Translations under genes and position numbers: made by a program
The notes under the pieces: model-generated
Database searches by the model: none
What the model was told of the DNA's origin: nothing
The model's input: only the letters and a program-made list of their open reading frames with translations
Shown: piece by piece, positions 17,539 to 24,494 of the stretch
How the letters are laid out: every line of letters begins with the position of its first letter
Position numbering within the stretch: position 1 is the first letter of the stretch
Source: JAYZDB01 sp036338025
Lineage (GTDB): Bacteria > Planctomycetota > UBA1135 > UBA2386
Direction of reading: 5' to 3'
Assembly (NCBI GenBank): GCA_036338025.1
Contig: JAYZDB010000038.1
Span: 1-25,817 of the forward strand
DNA: 25,817 bases

Positions 17539-17862
17539 CTAGCGGCCCGAACGCTTGGCCGTGAAGCTCTCCTTCTTGAGAGCCTCTATCGCGGCCTGTG
17601 GTTCGAAGCCTGCGCCCACACTCACATAAGCCTTCGATGCTGCCCCTTTCTTGAAATCAACTCTGGCGTCCTGTACTCCCGGCACGGACTTGAGTGCAGC
17701 CAGCACTCTTGGAGTTCAACCTACCGCTCAAGTCAGGCCGGTAACATCGAACTCGACAACACGCTCGTCGCCGGTTGTAGCTGGAGAGTTAGCGCAAGAT
17801 CCGACGAGCATGCCCGCGACCACAATTGTCCACGGCAAGGTGTGAGAGAAGTTAGCTTTCAT
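17539..17862 (-). CDS. HMA-domain lipoprotein, predicted double-selenocysteine protein (two in-frame TGA)
   Basis: A 107-residue reading frame from ATG 17862 to TAG 17539, interrupted only by TGA codons 45 (17728-17730) and 49 (17716-17718). Residues 1-23 form a lipoprotein signal with lipobox VGSC (Cys23). Residues 35-103 match a heavy-metal-associated (HMA/MerP/CopZ) domain: VVEFDVTGLT, then U-A-V-G-U, then TPRVLAALKSVPGVQDARVD and EAALKK-like helix 2 (AAIEALKKESFTAK). In the family the block after GMT is C-x-x-C, or C-x-x-G-C in one variant; both cysteine positions are TGA here. With selenocysteine at both, it would be a membrane-anchored binder of soft metals or a redox protein. Neighbouring genes use TGA as stop, so a changed genetic code is unlikely. 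The alternative is a pseudogene. It is the first gene before the sigma-fusion gene. Confidence 0.8.
17675..17715 (-). promoter_or_regulatory. Candidate bacterial SECIS element
   Basis: On the minus strand, 7 bases after the second TGA, GAGUGC-UGGCU-GCACUC (17708-17692) makes a perfect 6-bp stem with a 5-base loop holding GG. The E. coli fdhF SECIS upper stem-loop is also 17 nt and has the core GC-AGGUCU-GC; here it is GC-UGGCU-GC. A lower stem, ACUCC (17715-17711) with GGAGU (17679-17675), can start directly after the TGA, as in fdhF, though across a lopsided internal loop. The loop lies about 14 bases after TGA 49 and 26 after TGA 45, so a single element might serve both codons. SelB would be the reader. 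Confidence 0.7.
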
Positions 17863-17929
17863 TTTGACCAATCTGACGTCTGCGGATTGAAGATTGCTAG
17901 ATCCTACTCACAGGACCTATCGTCTCGCC
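17863..17929. promoter_or_regulatory. Short divergent promoter region
   Basis: Only 67 bp separate the ATG of the HMA lipoprotein gene (leftward) from the ATG of the heparinase-like gene (rightward), so promoters for both must lie here or overlap the coding ends. I see no convincing -35/-10 pair and no strong Shine-Dalgarno in front of the HMA gene. Confidence 0.4.
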
Positions 17930-19633
17930 ATGCGGTGCCAGAACTTTTTGATGCTCTGTAGCCTGAGCTTGTGCATCCACAATTCTAGTTGCAGTTCCCG
18001 ATCAGATCCCCCGGCGTCTCCACCACACGATCTCGTCACACATCTGCACACACTGAATGACTCCTCCATTGACGAGAAAATCGCCAAGCAACAGCACAAT
18101 CGAACACAATCCGGGCACGGTGGAATTCGAGGGGCACACGGCATCTACCATGCGGGGTCCACGGCGAGCTTCATACGCGATCTCGCCGTAGCCTACACAT
18201 CGGCCCAGAGTCGCTACGCCGGCGACCCGAAGCTACTTGCGGCATTAAACAACGCGGCTGAGTTCATGCTCGACGTGCAGCACGCAGACGGCACCATCGA
18301 TCTGCTGACGACCAATTTCCATTCACCACCGGACACCGGGTTCATCCTGGAGTGGATGTGCGCGTCTGCCGGGGTACTACGCGATGCAAACAACTCATCC
18401 GTTACGACCCTGCTCGACAAACTCCTGAAGTTCATCCGGCTTGGAGCGGACGCCCTGACAGTCGGTGGTGTCCATACACCCAACCACCGGTGGGTAGTGT
18501 GCATGGCACTCGCACGGGCAAACTCCCTGATCCCGGACCCGCGTTACGTGAAGCGCATCGACACCTGGCTGGCCGAAAACATCGACATCGATCCCGATGG
18601 TCAATTCACAGAGCGGAGCACGTCCATCTACTCGCCACTGACCGACCGCTGCCTCATCACCATCGCCCGACTTCTGAACCGCCCCGAGCTTCTCGAACCA
18701 GTACGCCGCAATCTCGAGATGTCTCTGCACTACATGCACGCAAATGGCGACGTCGTTACGGAAGGCTCCCGACGCCAAGATCAGTACGAGCGAAAGTCCA
18801 TGGTCCGCTATTACTATCCTTACCGGTTCATGGCACAGCACGACCGGAACGGGCGCTTCGCCTCAGTAGTGCACCTGCTCGAACAGTCAAAAATGGCACA
18901 GCTCTCGAGCCAGCTGGTCTATTTTTTGGAATCCCCATCCCTGGCCGATCCACTCCCGACACGGTCGGATCTTCCATCAGATTTCGAACGGCACTTCACC
19001 CACTCCCGCCTCGCCCGCATCCGCCGCGGCCAACTCAGCGCCACGATCCTCGAAGACAATCCCAGCTTCTTCAGCTTCCACGTCGGCAGTGCTGCCGTTG
19101 TCTTGCGATTTGCGTCGGCGTTCTTCGGCAAGGGCCAGTTCATGGGTAGCCACCTGCACAAGGAGGGCGATGCCTGGGTCATGAGCCAGAACCTGACTGG
19201 TCCGTACTTCCAGCCCATCGCCAAGGCTCACCAGCGTGCTGACGGCAACTGGGACAAGATGCCCCGCGAATTGCGGTCCACCAGCGAAGTACAGACACTG
19301 CGATCCATCGTGCGCATCACGGAACGCCCTCGTGGGATTGATGTCGAGATCGACATCTCCGGTACCGACAATGTACCCATCGCAATCGAAATCGGATGCC
19401 CACCGGGTAGTCAGGTCACCGGCGCAAACCAGCTCACAACCACCCCCGCCAGCTGGTCCCTGACTTCCGGTCAAACTCGGGTCTCGGTCGGGCCGGACCA
19501 CCTCGAAATCGGCAAGGGTAGGGCGGACCACCGGTGGACGCGGATCCGCGGAGCCCTCCCCGAACTCCCGGGGGACAAAATCTACGTCACAAGTTTCTCA
19601 CCGTTTCGAGACACTCTGACATTCCGGTGGTGA
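17930..19633 (+). CDS. Heparinase II/III-like polysaccharide-lyase-type lipoprotein
   Basis: A 567-residue protein with an N-terminal export signal and possible lipobox Cys (LSLCIHNSSC). Residues about 50-330 look like an alpha/alpha toroid (helical blocks AEFMLDVQHADGTIDLLTT, NHRWVVCMALARANSL, STSIYSPLTDRCLITIARLL), and residues 340-567 are beta-rich (SFFSFHVGSAAVVLRFASAF, GDKIYVTSFSPFRDTLTFRW). This toroid plus beta-sandwich order is that of heparinase II/III and related lyases acting on uronic-acid polysaccharides. I recognise the overall pattern, not a specific subfamily, and cannot name catalytic residues with certainty. The ATG at 17930 is preferred to the TTG at 17894, since it places the signal peptide at the very start. 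Uronate or amino-sugar breakdown would fit the nearby nagB. Confidence 0.6.
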   Translation: MRCQNFLMLCSLSLCIHNSSCSSRSDPPASPPHDLVTHLHTLNDSSIDEKIAKQQHNRTQSGHGGIRGAHGIYHAGSTASFIRDLAVAYTSAQSRYAGDPKLLAALNNAAEFMLDVQHADGTIDLLTTNFHSPPDTGFILEWMCASAGVLRDANNSSVTTLLDKLLKFIRLGADALTVGGVHTPNHRWVVCMALARANSLIPDPRYVKRIDTWLAENIDIDPDGQFTERSTSIYSPLTDRCLITIARLLNRPELLEPVRRNLEMSLHYMHANGDVVTEGSRRQDQYERKSMVRYYYPYRFMAQHDRNGRFASVVHLLEQSKMAQLSSQLVYFLESPSLADPLPTRSDLPSDFERHFTHSRLARIRRGQLSATILEDNPSFFSFHVGSAAVVLRFASAFFGKGQFMGSHLHKEGDAWVMSQNLTGPYFQPIAKAHQRADGNWDKMPRELRSTSEVQTLRSIVRITERPRGIDVEIDISGTDNVPIAIEIGCPPGSQVTGANQLTTTPASWSLTSGQTRVSVGPDHLEIGKGRADHRWTRIRGALPELPGDKIYVTSFSPFRDTLTFRW

Positions 19634-19762
19634 GGTCCTGCTGGCAGCGGCGCCATGCGAACCGCCCAGTAACGGAAGTTGTGGCCCAGAGCGCAAAACA
19701 CCGGAAACGGCGCGTCGACGTCTAGGGCGGAATAGAATACTTTGCACGCGCAAACCAACCCA

Positions 19763-20383
19763 ATGCTCACGGTCAAACGTCTTATCTCGGTCCTGTGGCT
19801 GCCCGGCTTGATCTACCTGTGCTACGCCGCGGCTCGGCTTAACAACATCCAGGGAAAGACCGACCTGGTTGGAATCAGCGCAGTCATGCGAATCGTGTTC
19901 CTGTCGTTCGGCGCCAGTGTTGCCTACATGATGACAATCCTCGCCCAGTGGGAACCATTCCGCACGAGGATACAAACACGTTTCTGGACCAACTTCATCT
20001 GCTGGTCCCTCGCGATGATCATCGACGACTCCTTCATGGTCCACGAGCAGGTTGGATTCTACCTGCAGATCAATGACTCCATTCCCATGCTGCTACTCGG
20101 GGTTTGGTTGCTCATATTGCTCGGCACATATCGTGACCGATTCATCCCGGAATTCTGGAGATGCTTCGCCGGCTTCGTCATCCTGGCGTGGATCGCCGTG
20201 TTCGGCGATGTCGTCACCGGTCGAGAAGGAACGGTCATGGTCGGCTCCTTCGAATTCGACTACGAGATGTTCTCCGAAGTACTCGCCGTCGCAATCTTGG
20301 TCGGTGGAGTGGCTATTCAGGCAGCCACCGAACTCCGGATCGCAGCCCGGCCAGACACCGAGTCAAACGACGCTACCCACTGA
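19763..20383 (+). CDS. Small multi-pass membrane protein, unknown function
   Basis: A 206-residue protein with about six predicted membrane helices (roughly 7-25, 40-62, 76-90, 104-124, 130-150, 168-190). A polar motif, DDSFMVHE (88-95), sits at the end of the third helix and is the only obvious conserved-looking signature; charged residues D, H and E near the membrane could bind metal or protons (inference). I chose ATG 19763 over TTG 19742. It lies 129 bp after the heparinase-like gene and 47 bp before nagB, on the same strand. Family not recognised. Confidence 0.7.
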   Translation: MLTVKRLISVLWLPGLIYLCYAAARLNNIQGKTDLVGISAVMRIVFLSFGASVAYMMTILAQWEPFRTRIQTRFWTNFICWSLAMIIDDSFMVHEQVGFYLQINDSIPMLLLGVWLLILLGTYRDRFIPEFWRCFAGFVILAWIAVFGDVVTGREGTVMVGSFEFDYEMFSEVLAVAILVGGVAIQAATELRIAARPDTESNDATH

Positions 20384-20430
20384 TACCATTGGTGCTTGCA
20401 ATCGACAACGGGACCCGTTGTCGTTCTGAC

Positions 20431-21213
20431 ATGCGCGTCCTCATATGTGACAATGAAGATCAGGCTGCCCGCATGGCCGCGGATGAGATCTTGGCGGCTC
20501 TGAAGGAAAAGCCCGACCTGGTCCTGGGGCTTGCAACGGGATCGACGCCGATCCGTATCTACTCGCTCCTGATCCAGGCGCACCAGGGTGGACAGAGCTT
20601 CGAAGCAGTGCGGACTTTCAATCTGGACGAGTATCTGAACCTGCCTGGGGACCATCCACAAAGCTACCGTCACTTCATGCACGAGAAACTGTTCGGTTCC
20701 ATAGACATCAAGGAGTCGAACGTGCACTTCCCCCCCACCGAAGGGTCCAATCTACTGGCCAGGTGTGCTGACTTCGAACAGGCGATTCGAGACGCCGGAG
20801 GCATCGACATCCAACTGCTCGGCATCGGTCGCAATGGCCATATTGGATTCAACGAGCCCACATCATCTCTGGCCTCGCGCACTCGACTCAAGACCCTGAC
20901 CGACAAGACCCTTCGCGACAACGCCCGATTCTACGGCCCCGACGAAGAGCAACCGCAAATCGCCGCCACGATGGGCATCGGTACCATCATGGAAGCCCGC
21001 AAAATCCTTCTACAGTCATTCGGAGCCGCCAAGGCCGACGCGGTCCACGCTGCTGTCGAGGGTCCGATCTCGAGCTTCTGGCCAGCCAGCATCCTGCAGC
21101 ATCACCCCGACACCTCGTTCTATCTCGATCAGGCGTCATCGCAAAAGCTCACGATGCGGGACTACTACCGCCGGGTGCAGATCGCGGAGCAGGACGTCGA
21201 GCCGGGTCTTTGA
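20431..21213 (+). CDS. nagB: Glucosamine-6-phosphate deaminase
   Basis: A 260-residue NagB. It converts glucosamine 6-phosphate to fructose 6-phosphate and ammonia in the cytoplasm, the last step of amino-sugar breakdown. Family motifs are all present: LGLATGSTP (32-40, phosphate binding), FNLDEY (63-68, with the catalytic Asp66), GIGRNGHIGFNEP (131-143, with His137 and Glu142) and SSLASRTRLKTLT. The ATG at 20431 gives the standard N-terminus; the longer frame to 20161 overlaps the upstream gene and is not real coding. The C-terminal 65 bp overlap the end of the convergent YfhO-like gene. No nagA is in the window. Confidence 0.95.
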   Translation: MRVLICDNEDQAARMAADEILAALKEKPDLVLGLATGSTPIRIYSLLIQAHQGGQSFEAVRTFNLDEYLNLPGDHPQSYRHFMHEKLFGSIDIKESNVHFPPTEGSNLLARCADFEQAIRDAGGIDIQLLGIGRNGHIGFNEPTSSLASRTRLKTLTDKTLRDNARFYGPDEEQPQIAATMGIGTIMEARKILLQSFGAAKADAVHAAVEGPISSFWPASILQHHPDTSFYLDQASSQKLTMRDYYRRVQIAEQDVEPGL

Positions 21214-23368
21214 GCCGACGCAAGGCGAGCAACCCCAGGGCCAAGATCGCCAGGCCCGCCAAGCAAAGTCCGAGCATCGTGGAGAGCGGGTCGTAGCGGA
21301 ATCGGATCTTCCACTCTCCAGGGTCTAGCCATACTCCGCGAAACGCGTGATCAACCCGCTCGATCTCGACGCCCACCGCAGCGGAGTCTGCCTGCCCGGT
21401 AGGCCCGGTTCTTACGATCTCAGCCGACCAACCAGGATTCCAGACATCTGTCAGGACCAGCAAGGCTCGCTGCTCCGTCGCGACTTGCACATCCACCTGC
21501 CGTGGGCCGTAGTGAGTAATCTCGGCGGATCTTTTCGGCGTCTCAGCCGCGACACGGGGATAGTCCTCTGCGCCATCGACCGCGTGCCCCAACACCGCAG
21601 TCCACGGATCGAATTCTGCACTCGCAATGTGTGTAAGCCGCTGCTCCTCGTCTTCGATAATGCGGACATCACGAGCTAGGAACGCGCGAGGCATGACCTG
21701 TAGATTCTCGTAGACCTGGACCTCGGCATCGAGCACCTTCCGCAGCGGTGCCGGAAGAGCACCATCAGCAAGAAAGTAGCGAATCCCAAAAAGGCTCATC
21801 AGAGGGAAGGATTCGATTCGCGTGAATGAACTGACCTGCGAAATGAAGGGGAACCGCGGCGGTTCACGACTCATTCTCAGCGCCAGATTCGTCAGATCCT
21901 GGTCTTCCATCGAGTCGTATCCGCTGACCATGGAGATCCGGTAGAAGACGTTTGCGTTGGGCAACAAGATCTTGTTGTCGACACCCAGAGTTCGGTGCAG
22001 TCCCTGATTCTCACGCAGGAAATCGGTTACCCGAGTTCGCGGCACGATAATTCCAGGGTCTACCTGCGGGTTGTAGCCACGTGCAAACCAGATCTGCTCA
22101 AGTGCAATCGACAGAAACACACCAAGGACAACCATCCAACGGTGCTTCCAGTCCCTGAGAAGTCGATCCAATCCCATTGCACCCAACACCGCTAAACCAA
22201 AGGCGACGAACTGCAGCACGCGCATCAACTTGGTGCTGCGCAAGCGCGGGATAGAACTGAAAAATGAGTAGAACGGTTCGACCTGGAAGGCCACAAGCCC
22301 CGACAAGACGACTACCGCCACGAAGAAGAGAGTCGGCCCACGAGCTTTCTTTCTCCATCCGATAAAGAAAGTCTGCAGCAACGCCAACAGCACGAGAATT
22401 CGGCCGACATAGCCGCCAATCAACTCGTTGTAATTGAGGTTGTCTCCCCGCGGCCCGGTGTAGTCATGGGTGTGTGGCGCTCCGTAGTAGTGCGGATCCA
22501 ACATGAGGATCGCTGCAGGGGTAACACCCTGCTTGCTGACGGTGTCTACCCGTTCAAAGACCACGGCAGCTTGACTGTGGCCAAGATACTCGACAAACGG
22601 CAATACTTGCGGGGCTGCCAGACCTCCGCCTAGCAAACCGCCGACCGCCAACCACACGACGGTGGATAGTCGATGACGCCAACCCTTACGGGCAGCGATC
22701 AGATGAAACACGACGTAGGCAAAGGTAAAGATCGTCAGATAGAGCGAGGTCTGGATATGTCCGCCAAGCAACTGAAGTCCAAAGAGCAGGCCAAACAGCG
22801 CGCTTTCTCGTGGACCCGGGCGGGACAACATCCGTTCCACCGACCAGAGCATCGCGGGAAGAAACAAAGCGCAATTCACGTGTGGATGATTGAGCCAGGC
22901 CACCATGAACCCTGACAGCATGTAACCCAATCCGCCTACGCAGGCGGGGCCGGCCCTCATTCCGAGCCGGCGCAGGAACAAGACCGTGAAGAACCCCGCC
23001 AACCACAAGCGGGAGAAGGCAATCCAGGCGTGCGCATGCCAGGACGGCCACACGTAGTAGATCCAATTCAGCGGCCAGTAGACCGCGGACTGGTAGGTCC
23101 CGACCAGCGGTTCGCCGCAGTAGTTATAGGGGTTCCACAGCGGTAGCTCCCCTCTCGCGACCTGCTCTGCCTGGAAATCCAACCAGGGAAGGAAACCGGT
23201 TGACTGGTCCAACAAGAGTTCGTTCGACGGCAAGAACCCCTCTGGAGCAATCGATGACCAAGGTTCGAACTGGTAAAGCGCGTCGGCCTGCGTGAGGACC
23301 TTCCCGCCAAACAACGATTCCCACAACAACACGCAGAGGGTCGCCGCCAGGCAACCGGCGCTCAGCAA
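21149..23368 (-). CDS. YfhO-family multi-pass membrane protein
   Basis: A protein of about 739 residues with 10 or more membrane helices followed by a C-terminal soluble part and a final helix. The blocks ADALYQFEPWSS, LPLWNPYNYCGEPLVGTYQS and GYMLSGFMVAWLNHPHVN are typical of YfhO-like proteins, which are GT-C-fold enzymes tied to sugar transfer onto lipids or teichoic-acid-type polymers. The first listed start, 23368, is a TTG. The frame stays open back to 23509 without any ATG, and the upstream codons encode a Pro/Ser/Thr/Ala-rich tail that could be a true cytoplasmic N-terminus, so the start is uncertain. The C-terminus overlaps nagB by 65 bp, tail to tail. It lies downstream of the CPBP gene. 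Confidence 0.85.
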   Translation of the reverse strand: MLSAGCLAATLCVLLWESLFGGKVLTQADALYQFEPWSSIAPEGFLPSNELLLDQSTGFLPWLDFQAEQVARGELPLWNPYNYCGEPLVGTYQSAVYWPLNWIYYVWPSWHAHAWIAFSRLWLAGFFTVLFLRRLGMRAGPACVGGLGYMLSGFMVAWLNHPHVNCALFLPAMLWSVERMLSRPGPRESALFGLLFGLQLLGGHIQTSLYLTIFTFAYVVFHLIAARKGWRHRLSTVVWLAVGGLLGGGLAAPQVLPFVEYLGHSQAAVVFERVDTVSKQGVTPAAILMLDPHYYGAPHTHDYTGPRGDNLNYNELIGGYVGRILVLLALLQTFFIGWRKKARGPTLFFVAVVVLSGLVAFQVEPFYSFFSSIPRLRSTKLMRVLQFVAFGLAVLGAMGLDRLLRDWKHRWMVVLGVFLSIALEQIWFARGYNPQVDPGIIVPRTRVTDFLRENQGLHRTLGVDNKILLPNANVFYRISMVSGYDSMEDQDLTNLALRMSREPPRFPFISQVSSFTRIESFPLMSLFGIRYFLADGALPAPLRKVLDAEVQVYENLQVMPRAFLARDVRIIEDEEQRLTHIASAEFDPWTAVLGHAVDGAEDYPRVAAETPKRSAEITHYGPRQVDVQVATEQRALLVLTDVWNPGWSAEIVRTGPTGQADSAAVGVEIERVDHAFRGVWLDPGEWKIRFRYDPLSTMLGLCLAGLAILALGLLALRRLKDPARRPAPRSAPGGSSPAS

Positions 23369-23577
23369 GGTCCAACCAACGGACCGCTGACCGCTCGGCC
23401 GAGTCGCGGGTCTACCTGATGCCGTTGAAGTCGCCGTAGACGGCTCCGGTGCTGGATTGTCGGGCGTGAGGGCGATGGGGATTCGAGGACTCTGGAATGG
23501 GAAAGTCTATTCTGAAAGCCCCGCTCCGGGATGCGCCACCATTCCAATCACGGGACAATGCATACCTGAGATTGAGG

Positions 23578-24321
23578 TTACCCCAGATACGGCCGCATCA
23601 TCTCGAAACCGACAAAGAAGATCGCTGCATCGACAAGACAATGACTAAGCCATGCGCCGTACAAGGATCCTGTGCGATGGTACAACACAGCCCATACCGC
23701 TCCTCCAAGCGCCACACCAAGGGAAATAAGATACGTGATTGGCGAGTCCCACCCAAAGAAGGTCGCCAACACGATGACATGGTGCGCCATGAACCCCAGG
23801 CTACTGACGGTAATGGCCACCCCGGTCGAGGTTCGACGACGTAGCTCTGCGAACACGAACCAACGCCAGTAGTACTCCTCGAGGAACGAGTGAAACACTG
23901 AATAGCCAATCCCCATGACCGCGAAGGCAATCTGGCTATCGATGCCAATACCAGTGACCTTCGCCCGTATCGCCTCAATCGGACCAGTGAGACTACCACC
24001 GGGCAACAACAACCACCGGTAGAGCACGTAGATCGCAGCTCCTGCCAGGAGTCCAAAAACCGCTCCATGTAGCAAACCCGGACCAGGGCGCCTGATCCGG
24101 ATCTTCCTGCGCAAGATCCAGGTCAGCCAAACCACCGGAAGTCCAAATTGGACCACCTTGCCAACTGTGTAGGCCAGCTGCTGAACCGAGGGAAGACCAT
24201 CAGCCAGCAAGACGAAATAGACCCAGGTCAGGAGGGTCGGAAAAGCCAAGGCAAAGGCCAACACACCGAGGCCACAGGAATTCTCCGGGCGCTCTTGATC
24301 TATGGCAAATTCCGATTTCAT
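23578..24321 (-). CDS. CPBP-family intramembrane metalloprotease (CAAX protease type)
   Basis: A 247-residue integral membrane protein of the CPBP/Abi family (related to eukaryotic Rce1). The active-site motifs are visible: FLEEYYWRWFVF (EExxxR) near residue 168, MAHHVIVL near 200 and AWLSHCLVD near 230. These supply the glutamate and histidine residues of the membrane-embedded metalloprotease site. About seven hydrophobic helices are seen. In bacteria the family serves in bacteriocin immunity, signalling or protein maturation; nothing nearby fixes the role. It sits between a glycosyltransferase-like gene (173 bp upstream) and the YfhO-like gene on the same strand. Confidence 0.88.
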   Translation of the reverse strand: MKSEFAIDQERPENSCGLGVLAFALAFPTLLTWVYFVLLADGLPSVQQLAYTVGKVVQFGLPVVWLTWILRRKIRIRRPGPGLLHGAVFGLLAGAAIYVLYRWLLLPGGSLTGPIEAIRAKVTGIGIDSQIAFAVMGIGYSVFHSFLEEYYWRWFVFAELRRRTSTGVAITVSSLGFMAHHVIVLATFFGWDSPITYLISLGVALGGAVWAVLYHRTGSLYGAWLSHCLVDAAIFFVGFEMMRPYLG

Positions 24322-24494
24322 GGTCCTACGAAGGTCCAGCTGGTGTCGGGCCTACTGACGCGATATTCGCAAATCGACCGCGAATTACACGAGTTTCTAA
24401 CGGTGCCCATCGACTTGCTTACCGCTCGGATAGCTATCCAGGCAGGTCAGCGTACTGGCCACAACACCAGGCTCGTAAGACGATACGCCAGGAC

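Noticed and set aside
17651..17845. A 64-codon open frame on the plus strand within the HMA lipoprotein gene
   Set aside because: It is a shadow: it has no family pattern, while the minus strand carries a full signal peptide, lipobox and HMA fold.
17539..17862. TGA reassigned to Trp or Gly throughout the genome
   Set aside because: Several intact genes here end in TGA at the expected C-terminus (SDR at 14627, heparinase-like at 19633, nagB at 21213), and no other gene in the window has in-frame TGA.
20821..20856. Asn instead of Asp in the NagB GxGxDGHI motif (GIGRNGHIGFNEP) as a lost catalytic residue
   Set aside because: The RNGHIGFNEP form is normal in the Bacillus-type NagB branch, so this is not a defect.
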